Part shown: positions 43,271 to 52,829 of the stretch, one piece after another
How positions within the stretch are numbered: the stretch's first letter is position 1
Layout: each line of letters opens with the position of its first letter
DNA from: Mucilaginibacter pineti
Lineage (GTDB): Bacteria; Bacteroidota; Bacteroidia; Sphingobacteriales; Sphingobacteriaceae
NCBI RefSeq assembly: GCF_900101875.1
Contig: NZ_FNAI01000002.1
Location: 310,001-374,000 of the forward strand
DNA: 64,000 nt
Direction of reading: 5' to 3'
Made by a program: the position numbers and the translations under genes
Notes under the pieces: generated by a model
What the model was told of the DNA's origin: nothing
Databases searched by the model: none
The model's input: only the letters and a program-made list of their open reading frames with translations

Positions 43271-44434
43271 ATGAACGAACTACAAAAAGAGTACTTTGTA
43301 GGTATCTTAACAAAATACCGACTGGGTACAGCAACTAAAGAGGAAATAAACTTCCTGGAAACATACTATAACACGTTTGAACTTAGTGAAGATCTGATCA
43401 CCGATGAAAATGAAGAAAGCTATCTGCAATTAAAGGATAGCATAAAGCTTGCTGTTGATAAGCGTATAACTCCGCGCGCCCCGGCTATTGTTACCAGTTT
43501 ACGCTTTGCGTGGGTAAAATACGCGGCTGCGGCTTTAATTTTAATCAGCCTTACCATTGGCGGCTTTTTGCTGGTACGTAAAAACAATAAGCAGCAATTG
43601 GCAGCCAATGAATATAAAGGAATAGTGCCGGGCTCCAACAAAGCCATGTTAACCCTCGCCAACGGCAAACGTATAGCACTTGATGATGCCACCAAAGGCG
43701 AAATTGCCAAACAAGCCGGCATCACCATTACCAAAACCGCCGATGGCCAAATAGTTTACCAGGCTGCCAGGAACACCGGCAGCGATGAGGCATTTCAAAA
43801 TACCATAAGCACCCCAAAGGGCGGCCAGTATAAAGTTATCCTGCCCGATGGTACCCAGGTATGGCTTAATGCGGCATCGTCATTAAGCTATCCAACTTTG
43901 TTTAAAGGGAACGAGCGCATGGTTACTCTTAACGGCGAGGCCTATTTTGAGGTAACCAAAAATCCGGCAATGCCATTCAGGGTAAAATCTGGCGTGCAGC
44001 TTATACAAGTATTGGGCACCCATTTTAATGTTAATGCCTATGCCGACGAAAGCACCATAAAAACCACCCTGCTTGAAGGCGCTGTAAAAATTACTGCCGG
44101 GGCCAATACCAGTATTATAGCACCAGGACAGCAAACCGAGGTTAACCAAACAGGGGAGGGCGCTATTGCCAAACACCAGGTTGATGTAGATAAAGAAACC
44201 GCCTGGAAAAATGGTGTGTTTTCTTTTGCCGGCGACGATATCCGCTCAGTAATGCGCCAGGTTTGCCGCTGGTACAACATTGATGTGGTTTATGGCGATA
44301 ACCTGCCCAAAGAAAAATACTATGGAGAAATTTCCAGGAACAGCAGCCTCGGCGGCATCTTCAGGATTTTGGAACTCAATAATGTAAAATTTGAGGTTGA
44401 AGGAAAAACGGTAAAAGTATCCTCAGCCAAATAA
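43271..44434 (+). CDS. FecR-family anti-sigma factor
   Basis: A 387-aa single-pass inner-membrane protein. Residues 1-75 are the cytosolic sigma-binding region (MNELQKEYFVGILTKYRLGT), the membrane helix lies at about 76-100 (KYAAAALILISLTIGGFLLV), and the periplasmic FecR domain follows (STPKGGQYKVILPDGTQVWL, then TLNGEAYFEVTKNPAMPF and VLGTHFNVNAY). The C-terminal DUF4974-like part (IRSVMRQVCRWYNIDVVYG) matches the Bacteroidota form. It should hold the upstream sigma factor inactive until SusC, occupied by substrate, contacts it through its STN domain. Confidence 0.92.
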   Translation: MNELQKEYFVGILTKYRLGTATKEEINFLETYYNTFELSEDLITDENEESYLQLKDSIKLAVDKRITPRAPAIVTSLRFAWVKYAAAALILISLTIGGFLLVRKNNKQQLAANEYKGIVPGSNKAMLTLANGKRIALDDATKGEIAKQAGITITKTADGQIVYQAARNTGSDEAFQNTISTPKGGQYKVILPDGTQVWLNAASSLSYPTLFKGNERMVTLNGEAYFEVTKNPAMPFRVKSGVQLIQVLGTHFNVNAYADESTIKTTLLEGAVKITAGANTSIIAPGQQTEVNQTGEGAIAKHQVDVDKETAWKNGVFSFAGDDIRSVMRQVCRWYNIDVVYGDNLPKEKYYGEISRNSSLGGIFRILELNNVKFEVEGKTVKVSSAK

Positions 44435-44560
44435 CAACCCGCTATTAGCCCTGTACCTTATCATACCACCCAATTAATTAACTAAACATTGAAAACCCTA
44501 AAACTAAACTATTGATATGATCAGACAGCTACGATAGATTCTCCCCACATATTAGCGACA

Positions 44561-44598
44561 AAAAAAGCCGGAAGCCTCTCACCGCTTCCAGCCTTAAA
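44561..44598 (-). terminator. Minus-strand intrinsic terminator in the susC leader
   Basis: Stem AAGGCTGGAAGC/GCTTCCGGCTTT with wobbles, loop of about 8 bases, then seven Ts on the minus strand. No annotated minus-strand gene ends here, which is why an antisense RNA is proposed. Confidence 0.55.
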
Positions 44599-44647
44599 AA
44601 GGTCAGCAGCACAATGTTGAAGGCATGCTGCGTATTATTAACCCATC
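44561..44647 (-). ncRNA. Candidate antisense small RNA opposite the susC leader
   Basis: A minus-strand promoter-like pair, ATTG (44680-44683), 19-base spacer, TACTTTTG (44653-44660), points away from susC into its leader. About 85 bases on, a minus-strand terminator occurs: GCTGGAAGC pairs with GCTTCCGGC and is followed by seven Ts (to 44561). The stem pairs through a T-G wobble only on the minus strand; on the plus strand it has a C-A mismatch, which favours minus-strand use. Cis-antisense RNAs at SusC leaders are known in Bacteroides, where they repress the operon. This one is a prediction; the 5' end is approximate. Confidence 0.38.
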
Positions 44648-44652
44648 TTACT

Positions 44653-44683
44653 CAAAAGTATGAAATTAACTTTTCTTTACAAT
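44653..44683 (-). promoter_or_regulatory. Candidate minus-strand promoter at the susC start codon
   Basis: TACTTTTG is an exact -7 box on the minus strand; ATTG matches three of four bases of the -33 element with a 19-base spacer. It overlaps the susC ATG (44660-44662). Confidence 0.38.
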
Positions 44684-47600
44684 GCCGTATGCGCAATACG
44701 GGCGGTAAAGTATAAATTCCTTTTAGTGTTGAAAATCACTACGATATTATTACTTGTCGGCGCCATGCATTTGTCGGCCGCAACCTATTCGCAAACGGTT
44801 AGTATCTCTAAGAAAAATACGAACCTTGAATCTGTTTTCAAGAATATCAAACAACAAACCGGGTATTTGTTTTTCTACAGCGGAAAAGTAAATTTAAGCG
44901 GCAAAACCCTTAATATTGATCTGAAGGACGTATCGCTTGAAGAAGCGCTAACCACCTGCCTTAAAAACTACAACCTTACCTATAACATTGTTGATAAAAC
45001 AATTGTAATACGTAACAAGGCGCCCGAAGATGATGTAATATCGGCCGTTAACGCCGTTATGAACAAACAGTTTATAACCGGTAAGGTAATAGACTCGGTT
45101 GATAAGGCCGCCATACCCGGCGTAAACATCTCCCTGAAAAACAGCAAAGGCTTCATAGGCCAAACAAATGCAACCGGCGATTTTGTTGTATCTGCCGATA
45201 TAGGCGATGTTTTGGTTTTTAGTTTTATAGGTTATAAGCCAAAGGAAGTTAAGGTTGATGGCAAGCCCATAGTGGTAAAGCTATCGCCGCAGGTTAATGC
45301 CATTGGCGATGTTGTGGTAACCGGTTACCAGGTTATTAAAAAGGATAACTATACAGGTAGCGCCATTATTGTAAAAGGCGATGACCTGAAAAGGGTAAAC
45401 CCCAATAACCTGATCCAGAGTTTGGCCACTTTTGATCCATCGTTCAGGATAGATCAGAATAACCTTTTGGGGTCTGATCCTAATGCCATGCCCAAAATAA
45501 ACGTGCGCGGCTCTACCACGCTGCCATCTATCAACGGCGATATCATCGACAGGAATAATCTTTCCAGCTCGTACAATCTGCCCATATTTATGCTGGATGG
45601 TTTTTCGGTTTCGCTGCAAAAGGTAACCGATCTGGATATTAACAGGATAGCCAGTATTACCATTTTAAAGGATGCCGCTGCAACGGCTGTTTACGGTTCA
45701 AGGGCAGCAAACGGGGTTATTGTTATTACCACCAAAGCCCCTATAGCTGGTAAACTGCAAGTACAATACAACTACGATTTAACTGTTACCGCACCCGACC
45801 TAACCGATTATCACGTACTTAATGCCAAAGATAAGCTGCAGTACGAAAAACTGGCAGGCCTGTACAGTGCGGTTAATAATACTGCAAACACACAGGACGA
45901 GCTGGATCAGCAATATTACAGTAAATTAAAAAACGTGGTGAGCGGCGTAAATACCTATTGGTTGTCGCAGCCATTGCGCAACACATTTGGTCACGCGCAT
46001 TCCCTGTATGCCGAGGGTGGCGATACCACGTTCAGGTATGGTGTTAACCTGCGTTACCAAAACACGCCGGGTGTAATGAAAGGCTCAACCCGCAACAGGT
46101 ACAGTGGCGGCATGAATTTTAATTACAACCCAACCCGCAACCTGTTATTTAAAAACGAAGTAACCGTTACCCAGGTTGATGGCGTAAATTCAAAATACGG
46201 CAACTTTGCCGATTACGTAGCTATGAACCCGTATTATCCTATAAGGGATGACAGCGGCAACATCCTGCGCGAGGTTGCCAACTGGAAGGTTGATACCCAC
46301 CAGAGCGGCGCGGCCCAGTATAAATCAATCCCGGTGTACAACCCGTTGTTTGAAGCCGGTTTGGGTAACTTTGATAAATCGGGCTACCTGGAAGTGCTGG
46401 ATAACTTTTCTATCGACTGGAAACTTACCCCTGCTTTACGCCTGATAGGTTTAATCAGCGTTAACGACAGCAAAAGCACTGCCGATACATTTGTATCGCC
46501 ATTCAGCAACTCTTTTTTTAACGGCCCAACTGCCGATATCCAAAACAGGGGAAGCTACACGTACACAGCATCAAACTCACTTTCGTTTGATGGTAACATC
46601 AGGTTTGTTTACAACAAGCAAATTGGCGATAACTCGGTTAACGCCGTGTTCGGATCTAACGTAACATCATCAAAAAGCGATTATAAATCATTCCAGGCCA
46701 GAGGTTTTTCTAACGATAAGTTTACCAACATTGGTTTTGCCCGTACCTATACACCAGATTCGGCCCCGGGCGGCGACGTATCTAACAGCAGGTTGGTGGG
46801 TACGTTTTTTAATACCAGTTACGCTTTCAAAAACAGGTATCTGCTTGATGCATCTTTCCGTTTGGATGGTTCATCGTCATTTGGTGCCAACCAGCGTTTC
46901 GCGCCTTTCTGGGCCGGTGGTATAGGCTGGAATTTGCATAATGAAAGCTTTATGCACGAAAATTTCCCGGCCATATCAAGGTTTAAATTAACAGCCACGG
47001 CAGGTTTAACCGGTTCAGTTGATTTTCCGCCGTATTTGTCAAAAACAACTTATACCTACCAAACATCAAACTGGTACTCAACAGGTATTGGCGCTTTGGT
47101 TAACGGTTATGGTAACGAAAACCTTAAATGGCAAAAAACTACCGAGTATGATTATGGCCTGGATATGGGCTTGTTTAATGATCGTGTGCTTATTAACCCA
47201 CGTTACTACCACAAGCTTACCAAAGGCCTGCTTACCGATATTAATATAGCGCCATCAACAGGTTACACCACCTATAAGGAAAATCTGGGCGATATGAGCA
47301 ATAACGGTTACGAGCTTTATGTGGTTGTAAACGCTTACAAAAGCAAGGATCTGAATGTGAATTTTACTGGTAACCTGGCACATAATAAAAACACCATTGT
47401 TAAAATTTCAAACTCGCTGAAATCATACAATCAAAGTGTTGATGATTACCAATCAAACCCGGATAATAACGCACAGGGCAGACCATTGCTGCGCTTTAAC
47501 GAGGGCCAGTCATTAAATACCATTTACGCGGTAAAATCAAAAGGCATCGATCCTGAAAACGGTAAAGAGATCTTTATAAAAAGGGACGGCTCATTAACCT

Positions 47601-48094
47601 ACGTTTATGACATAGCCGATACCCAGCCCGTTGGCGATGAAACACCCAAAGTTGAAGGCTTTTTTGGCAGCAGCGTAACCTACAAGCAGTTTTTATTAAG
47701 CTTTAGCTTCCATTACCAGCTTGGCGGCGAAACCTATAACCAAACCCTGGTTGACAGGGTGGAGAACGCCGATCCGCGTTTTAACGTAGATAGCCGCGCG
47801 CTTGACCAACGCTGGAAACAACCCGGCGATGTTACTTTTTACAAGAATATTGCCGATCTGGGCACCTCGTTTGCCTCTTCGCGCTTTGTGCAAAAGGTAA
47901 ACCTGGTTGAGCTTAAATCAGTGTACCTGTCATACGATCTGAAGAAAAGCGTTGCGCAAAAACTGGGCATGCGCACTTTAAGGGCGGGTATAACGGCCAA
48001 TGATATTTTCAGGGCTTCGAGCATTGAAATTGAGCGGGGGATCCAATATCCATACGCCCGCAGTTTAACATGTTCATTAACAGCTACATTTTAA
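44660..48094 (+). CDS. SusC/RagA-family TonB-dependent outer-membrane receptor with STN domain
   Basis: A 1144-aa protein. After an unusually long N-terminal signal region (hydrophobic ITTILLLVGAMHLSAATYSQ), residues about 60-112 form an STN domain (NLESVFKNIKQQTGYLFFYS), as needed for FecR signalling. A carboxypeptidase-regulatory-like domain (residues 135-215) precedes the plug, which has VVVTGYQVIKKDNYTG and the SusC signature ILKDAAATAVYGSRAANG. The rest is a 22-strand barrel ending SLTCSLTATF. It imports a ligand delivered by the SusD lipoprotein, powered by TonB. Together with the peptidase genes downstream, the ligand is probably a peptide rather than a sugar. Confidence 0.95.
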   Translation: MKLTFLYNAVCAIRAVKYKFLLVLKITTILLLVGAMHLSAATYSQTVSISKKNTNLESVFKNIKQQTGYLFFYSGKVNLSGKTLNIDLKDVSLEEALTTCLKNYNLTYNIVDKTIVIRNKAPEDDVISAVNAVMNKQFITGKVIDSVDKAAIPGVNISLKNSKGFIGQTNATGDFVVSADIGDVLVFSFIGYKPKEVKVDGKPIVVKLSPQVNAIGDVVVTGYQVIKKDNYTGSAIIVKGDDLKRVNPNNLIQSLATFDPSFRIDQNNLLGSDPNAMPKINVRGSTTLPSINGDIIDRNNLSSSYNLPIFMLDGFSVSLQKVTDLDINRIASITILKDAAATAVYGSRAANGVIVITTKAPIAGKLQVQYNYDLTVTAPDLTDYHVLNAKDKLQYEKLAGLYSAVNNTANTQDELDQQYYSKLKNVVSGVNTYWLSQPLRNTFGHAHSLYAEGGDTTFRYGVNLRYQNTPGVMKGSTRNRYSGGMNFNYNPTRNLLFKNEVTVTQVDGVNSKYGNFADYVAMNPYYPIRDDSGNILREVANWKVDTHQSGAAQYKSIPVYNPLFEAGLGNFDKSGYLEVLDNFSIDWKLTPALRLIGLISVNDSKSTADTFVSPFSNSFFNGPTADIQNRGSYTYTASNSLSFDGNIRFVYNKQIGDNSVNAVFGSNVTSSKSDYKSFQARGFSNDKFTNIGFARTYTPDSAPGGDVSNSRLVGTFFNTSYAFKNRYLLDASFRLDGSSSFGANQRFAPFWAGGIGWNLHNESFMHENFPAISRFKLTATAGLTGSVDFPPYLSKTTYTYQTSNWYSTGIGALVNGYGNENLKWQKTTEYDYGLDMGLFNDRVLINPRYYHKLTKGLLTDINIAPSTGYTTYKENLGDMSNNGYELYVVVNAYKSKDLNVNFTGNLAHNKNTIVKISNSLKSYNQSVDDYQSNPDNNAQGRPLLRFNEGQSLNTIYAVKSKGIDPENGKEIFIKRDGSLTYVYDIADTQPVGDETPKVEGFFGSSVTYKQFLLSFSFHYQLGGETYNQTLVDRVENADPRFNVDSRALDQRWKQPGDVTFYKNIADLGTSFASSRFVQKVNLVELKSVYLSYDLKKSVAQKLGMRTLRAGITANDIFRASSIEIERGIQYPYARSLTCSLTATF

Positions 48095-48105
48095 CAATTA
48101 CTGAA

Positions 48106-49590
48106 ATGAAGAAATACATATACATAATAGCGGTGATAATGGCATTTACATCATGCAAAAAGTTTTTGGATGTAAAACCCGAATCGCAGATTGACAGGGA
48201 TGAACTGTTTAAAACCGAGCAGGGTTTTAAGGAGGCACTTAACGGGATTTATACGGCTTGCGCGTCGCGGTCGCTTTACGGCGGTAACCTAACGTTCAGC
48301 AACCTGGATATCCTTGCCCAAAACTACCAGTTTGGCAGCGATGTAACCTCGCAAATGATAGCCAATTTTGATTATACACAACCGGCTGTAATTGCTAAGA
48401 ATAACGATATATGGGCATCATGTTACAGGGCCATTGCCAATTGTAACTACATACTTACCGCCATTGACGATAAGAAAAGCTTATTTACCGGCACCAATTA
48501 TGAGCTGATAAAGGGCGAAACCCTAACTGTTAGGGCCTACCTGCATTTTGATTTGCTGCGCATGTTTGCAACCTCATTTAAAGCGGGGCCAAATGCAAAG
48601 GGCATCCCTTATGTAACCACAATAGGCACAACCAGCACGCCGTTTTCAACCGTAAGCGGTGCGCTTGATAAGATCCTGACCGATTTAAACGCGGCGAAGG
48701 TTTTATTAAAAAAGGCCGATCCCATTATCTCATCAAGCTATGTGGTAGGTTACCCGGGCGATGTTACAAGTACCGAAACCTCCAGCACCGATCTGTTTAT
48801 GCAAAACAGGCGTCACCGTATGAATTACTATTCGGTATGCGGCGAGCTGGCCAGGGTTTACCTGTATAAAAACGACCTTACCAACAGCCTTACCAACGCG
48901 CTGGAAGTTATCGATTCAAAAAAATTCCCCTTCACCAACAAGGATGATATCATTCAAACAGATATCACTAAAAAGGATCGAATTTTCTATAAAGAATTGG
49001 TATCCTGCTGGTTTGTTGATACCAAGGATATCAATAGCCAGTTACAGGCGCTGTTCAGCAATACTGCGCCGCAATACAGTGGTACGGTAGACCAGGTAAA
49101 TGATATTTACGAAAAAGCACAGTCTGGCGCCGATGATTTGCGGTTAAAGCAATGGTTTGTATCTACCGCGGCAGTAACCGGCGGGCCAGACAGGGCAGTT
49201 TTGCAAAAGTATGTTAAAAATGAGCTTCCACTTGTTAACCTGCATCCCCTGGTAGCCCCGGCCATCCGCCTGAGCGAAATGTATTATATAGCCGCCGAAG
49301 CCACTTTTGATACCGACCCTGCAAAGGCGCTTGATTACTTTAATACGGTACGCATGGCCCGTAACATTGGCAATAATGTTACTCCCGGAGATTTAACAGG
49401 TAAAGACGATTTTATTAACCTGCTGTTAAAGGAAGCACGAAAGGAGTTTTACGGTGAAAGCCAGATGTTTTACATGTACAAACGCTTAAACCACAGTGTT
49501 ACTATCTCCTTAACCCAATCTCAACCGGCGTCAAATTCAATATTCGTATTCCCGTTACCGGTAGACGAACAGGCTTACAGAAACAACTAA
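48106..49590 (+). CDS. RagB/SusD-family nutrient-binding outer-membrane lipoprotein
   Basis: Start 48106 gives the signal peptide MKKYIYIIAVIMAFTSCKK with lipid cysteine C17; the frame open from 48070 would put 12 extra residues before it and overlap susC. 494 aa. KFLDVKPESQIDRDELFKTE and FKEALNGIYTACASRSLYGG are the typical SusD N-terminus, and APAIRLSEMYYIAAEATFDT is the conserved TPR-like region. The C-terminus SIFVFPLPVDEQAYRNN is the usual RagB end. It caps the SusC barrel and passes ligand into it. It begins 11 bases after the susC stop and is surely in the same operon. Confidence 0.95.
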   Translation: MKKYIYIIAVIMAFTSCKKFLDVKPESQIDRDELFKTEQGFKEALNGIYTACASRSLYGGNLTFSNLDILAQNYQFGSDVTSQMIANFDYTQPAVIAKNNDIWASCYRAIANCNYILTAIDDKKSLFTGTNYELIKGETLTVRAYLHFDLLRMFATSFKAGPNAKGIPYVTTIGTTSTPFSTVSGALDKILTDLNAAKVLLKKADPIISSSYVVGYPGDVTSTETSSTDLFMQNRRHRMNYYSVCGELARVYLYKNDLTNSLTNALEVIDSKKFPFTNKDDIIQTDITKKDRIFYKELVSCWFVDTKDINSQLQALFSNTAPQYSGTVDQVNDIYEKAQSGADDLRLKQWFVSTAAVTGGPDRAVLQKYVKNELPLVNLHPLVAPAIRLSEMYYIAAEATFDTDPAKALDYFNTVRMARNIGNNVTPGDLTGKDDFINLLLKEARKEFYGESQMFYMYKRLNHSVTISLTQSQPASNSIFVFPLPVDEQAYRNN

Positions 49591-49601
49591 TAGCAACTAA
49601 A

Positions 49602-50432
49602 ATGAAAAGAAATTTATTATTTGTCTTTATTATTTGCGCTGCAATGTTCGGCTGTAAAAAGGATAGTAAGCTTACTTACAATTCTGCGGATAATATTTAC
49701 CTCAACTACAAAAATACCGATAACATTGTATTCTCATTTGCCTACAATCCGGGTATTGACAGGGATACCATCTGGATCCCGGTAATCATTTCAGGAAACA
49801 GGGTTAACCACGACAGGAAATTTGCCCTGGATGTTGACCTGGGCGGCACCACCGCCACCCGCGCGCTGCACTACGAACCACTTAAACCTTTTTACATAAT
49901 GCCCGCAGATTCGGGTACTACGCATGTGCCGGTTATTATTAAAAATATTGATACGGGTTTAACCAGTAAATCGGTTACGTTATCGGTACGTGTATCTGGC
50001 GGCGAAGATTTCGGCAGCAGTCTGCCCGGCGGTATCCGCAGCAAAACCATCACGTTTTCAAACCGCCTGGAAGAACCGGAATGGTGGAAATACTGGGGCG
50101 ATTTAGGGGCCTACAGCCGTACCAAGCACCAGCTGTTCCTGATCTCATCGGGCACTATTGACCTGGTTATCCCCGGCTCATCGCCAGATTGGTATATGGA
50201 AATTCCGCGTACGCTTTATTATATCCAGAATTTCAGGGTGTTTTTAACCTATCCGTTTGATTGGGTTAAGGAAAATCCGGATAAGGGTTATGTGCTTACA
50301 AAAAGGGCCAACGGGGTGGATTATGATTTTTATAACATAAACGCGCCTACCAAAAAATATTTGCTGCAATACTTTAAGGCGGCAGATAAGTACGTGTTTA
50401 TTGACGAGAGTGGGAACCAGATATTAATATAA
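49602..50432 (+). CDS. DUF4843 domain-containing lipoprotein
   Basis: A 276-aa lipoprotein: MKRNLLFVFIICAAMFGCKK with C18. The DUF4843 pattern is visible from residue 30 (IYLNYKNTDNIVFSFAYNPG, then IDRDTIWIPVIISG and HYEPLKPFYIMPADSGTTHV). The repeats of short strands suggest a beta-sandwich. It follows susD by 11 bases and precedes the PKD-like gene, the standard order in Bacteroidota loci of this type. Lipid cysteine followed by KKD is the form expected for surface export. Role unknown: probably a surface accessory of the SusCD complex. Confidence 0.85.
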   Translation: MKRNLLFVFIICAAMFGCKKDSKLTYNSADNIYLNYKNTDNIVFSFAYNPGIDRDTIWIPVIISGNRVNHDRKFALDVDLGGTTATRALHYEPLKPFYIMPADSGTTHVPVIIKNIDTGLTSKSVTLSVRVSGGEDFGSSLPGGIRSKTITFSNRLEEPEWWKYWGDLGAYSRTKHQLFLISSGTIDLVIPGSSPDWYMEIPRTLYYIQNFRVFLTYPFDWVKENPDKGYVLTKRANGVDYDFYNINAPTKKYLLQYFKAADKYVFIDESGNQILI

Positions 50433-50452
50433 ACCCCCGTAAAATTACGATC

Positions 50453-51877
50453 ATGAAATTTAAATCGATTTTCATATATATGTTACTTATCCTTTCCGTT
50501 TACTCGTGTAAAAAGGATCTGGGTAATTATAAATACAACGCCCCTTCTGAACCCGTTCTTGATAATTTCGAAGGGTCGACAGTGAATGCGCTGGTAGGGG
50601 ATACCCTTACCATAAGGCCCTACGTGGCTTTGGAAGGTGCCGATCCTTATAAGGATCTTTCTTTCCATTGGGATATTTTGGTTGATGAAGAAGCAAGGGA
50701 AGCAAGCTACGATGGCTATCCGCTTAAAATAGTTTATAACCTTGCCCCAAAACTGCGTACGGCAAAATTAACCATTACCGATAACCGTAACAGTATTAAG
50801 TATTTTTACAATTTTAAAATACAGGGCGGTACCCAGTTTTCAACCGGTAAAACGGTATTGAGTATTCAAAACGGTATCACAAAGCTTTCATTTATTAAGC
50901 CAGATAATAAAACCATACTGAGCGACCTGTATGCCACACTTAACGGCGAAAACCTGCCCAACAATCCCTTGCAGCTATTTGCCAAACCACTGGCTTACCA
51001 GCCCAACACCGTTGAAGATTACTGGGTAATTTGCGACGAGCCGGGTAAAAACAGCGTAATAATTGACGGTAGCACCATGCTCAGGAAAAAGTATTTTAAT
51101 GAGCAGTTCTTTAGTCCGCCGGCCGTAATTGTTCCGGGTAGTTTTGAAGCATCAATGGGTACGCCAACAGCGGTTATTAATGGTAAACTGTACATCAGTA
51201 TAACATCAACCGCGCCATTTGCACCAGATTTTGGTAAGTTTTCCAACTTCCAGTCGGGCACATATACCCTTTCAAAATTCTTTACCCGTGCACCGGCATT
51301 TTATTTTGGGTTTGATCCTGTTGCCCAGGCTTTTATATCATTTGATGGCGGCGGTAACTACATGGGTTCCGATTATACGGTTACCGGCAAAAACGCATTC
51401 GACCCAAAAAACATCGGCACAAGCGATATTGTGTATATGCAGGCCATCCCCGGTATTTCCTACGCGTTTTTTAGAGCGACAGACGGCGGCGGCATATTTG
51501 AACTATCCTTCAACGTAAACATGATGGATTACAACCAGCGTAAAATAGAAACCATTTACAAGCGCGTGTTCAAAGGTTCGTCGCTGGTAATGGCCGATAC
51601 AAAATGGCAGCGCTCTGCGGTTGATATCTTCTACTTTACCTCAAACGATAAAATATACCGCTATAACCCGGTTAATGAAGATCTGCGCGTGCTTGATGCC
51701 AATTTTGGCGGCAAAAAAGTAACCATGCTGCAGTTAAGCCAGGATGGCAATACACTTACCGCCGGTGTAGACGGCAGCGTGATCACCCTGGATGTAAGCG
51801 TAGGTAAAAACGGTGTTATCACCAATACAATAAACGGCATTCCCGGTGCTCCGGTTGATATAATTATCAGGAAATAA
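50453..51877 (+). CDS. PKD-like family lipoprotein
   Basis: A 474-aa lipoprotein: MKFKSIFIYMLLILSVYSCK, cysteine C19. It opens with two PKD-like Ig domains (VNALVGDTLTIRPYVALEGA, YKDLSFHWDILVDEE; then RTAKLTITDNRNSIKYFYNF), and the C-terminal 300 residues look like a beta-propeller (repeated FDPVAQAFISFDGGG, IYRYNPVNEDLRVL and LDVSVGKNG). PKD-like proteins regularly sit next to DUF4843 and SusD. Its job is likely ligand or cell-surface binding. It is 20 bases from the previous gene; the operon continues downstream. Confidence 0.83.
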   Translation: MKFKSIFIYMLLILSVYSCKKDLGNYKYNAPSEPVLDNFEGSTVNALVGDTLTIRPYVALEGADPYKDLSFHWDILVDEEAREASYDGYPLKIVYNLAPKLRTAKLTITDNRNSIKYFYNFKIQGGTQFSTGKTVLSIQNGITKLSFIKPDNKTILSDLYATLNGENLPNNPLQLFAKPLAYQPNTVEDYWVICDEPGKNSVIIDGSTMLRKKYFNEQFFSPPAVIVPGSFEASMGTPTAVINGKLYISITSTAPFAPDFGKFSNFQSGTYTLSKFFTRAPAFYFGFDPVAQAFISFDGGGNYMGSDYTVTGKNAFDPKNIGTSDIVYMQAIPGISYAFFRATDGGGIFELSFNVNMMDYNQRKIETIYKRVFKGSSLVMADTKWQRSAVDIFYFTSNDKIYRYNPVNEDLRVLDANFGGKKVTMLQLSQDGNTLTAGVDGSVITLDVSVGKNGVITNTINGIPGAPVDIIIRK

Positions 51878-51892
51878 AAAAACAGTAACCAC

Positions 51893-52819
51893 ATGAAATT
51901 CATACAGAAAATAATTTTAGCTGTTACCGTAATAGTAGCAGCCGGGGGCTTATCGTGCAAAAAATCAAAAACAGCAGGCCCCGTTACCGACCCTCCCGGT
52001 GCACCGCCTAAAACCTGGCAAGAACATTGGTTTCAGCATGATTTGCTGGTAAATCGTGTTTATTTTGACCAAAACGTTGCCTTTTATGAAGATGACGATG
52101 TAACAAAATCGGTAACATGGCCATTTGAAACCATGAGCAAGGTTTGGAGCTATGTAAAGAAAACCTACGGTGCCTTTGGCGATTCAACGCGTCTGTACGT
52201 TATTTTTCACCAGGGCAAACTGGGCGGCGGTCACCCCGCGTCTTACTTCGACGAAAGCCATGACTACCGCAATACCATTGATTGCGGTTTAGATAGCTGG
52301 AACCTGCCAACAGGCGAAAAAATTGGCGTTCCCATTCACGAAACAGGTCATATTGTATGCGGTGCAAGTCACGGTGTACAAGGCTCGCCATCTGATGTTT
52401 TGTGGGGCGACAGCAAGTTCATGGAGATCTACAACTATGATGTGATGATGAACATTGGCCGCGAAGATGAAGCTGCCCGTGTTTACGATGAAATGCAAAC
52501 CCAAACAGATACGTTCCCGGTTGCCGGCAGCCAGTGGTTTAAAAACTGGTTTTACCCTATCTATTCAAAATATGGTCATGCAGCGGTGCTTAATAAATAC
52601 TTTCAGCTGCTGGCAGATAATTTTCCCAAAGTAAAAAACGCACATGGTTACCAGTACACCCGCAATTTAAATTACGGTGAGTTCATTCACTTTTGGAGCG
52701 GTGCGGCCGGTGTAAACCTTAAAGCGCAGGCAACAATTGCCTTTGGCTGGCCGGATGAATGGGAGCAGGAGTTTAACCAGGCCAAAATTGATTTTCCTAA
52801 CGTAAAATACACCAACTAA
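51893..52819 (+). CDS. Putative surface zinc metallopeptidase lipoprotein, HETGH paralogue 1
   Basis: A 308-aa lipoprotein: signal MKFIQKIILAVTVIVAAGGL with C22. I do not recognise its family. The core is VPIHETGHIVCGA (H149, E150, H153, the zinc-binding HExxH), and 25 residues further WGDSKFMEI offers E178 as a possible third ligand, the gluzincin pattern. Other constant blocks shared with the next two genes are TWQEHWFQHD, YGAFGDSTRLYVIFHQG, GGHPASYFDESHDYRN, WFKNWFYPIY and HFWSGAAGVNLK. The first of three tandem paralogues between the PKD-like and TlpA genes. Peptidase activity is inferred from the motif only; a binding protein with a degenerate active site is the alternative. Confidence 0.7.
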   Translation: MKFIQKIILAVTVIVAAGGLSCKKSKTAGPVTDPPGAPPKTWQEHWFQHDLLVNRVYFDQNVAFYEDDDVTKSVTWPFETMSKVWSYVKKTYGAFGDSTRLYVIFHQGKLGGGHPASYFDESHDYRNTIDCGLDSWNLPTGEKIGVPIHETGHIVCGASHGVQGSPSDVLWGDSKFMEIYNYDVMMNIGREDEAARVYDEMQTQTDTFPVAGSQWFKNWFYPIYSKYGHAAVLNKYFQLLADNFPKVKNAHGYQYTRNLNYGEFIHFWSGAAGVNLKAQATIAFGWPDEWEQEFNQAKIDFPNVKYTN

Positions 52820-52829
52820 ACCTACGCAA

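Noticed and set aside
48070..48105. Upstream start for SusD
   Set aside because: Overlaps the end of susC and would place 12 residues before a clear lipoprotein signal peptide.
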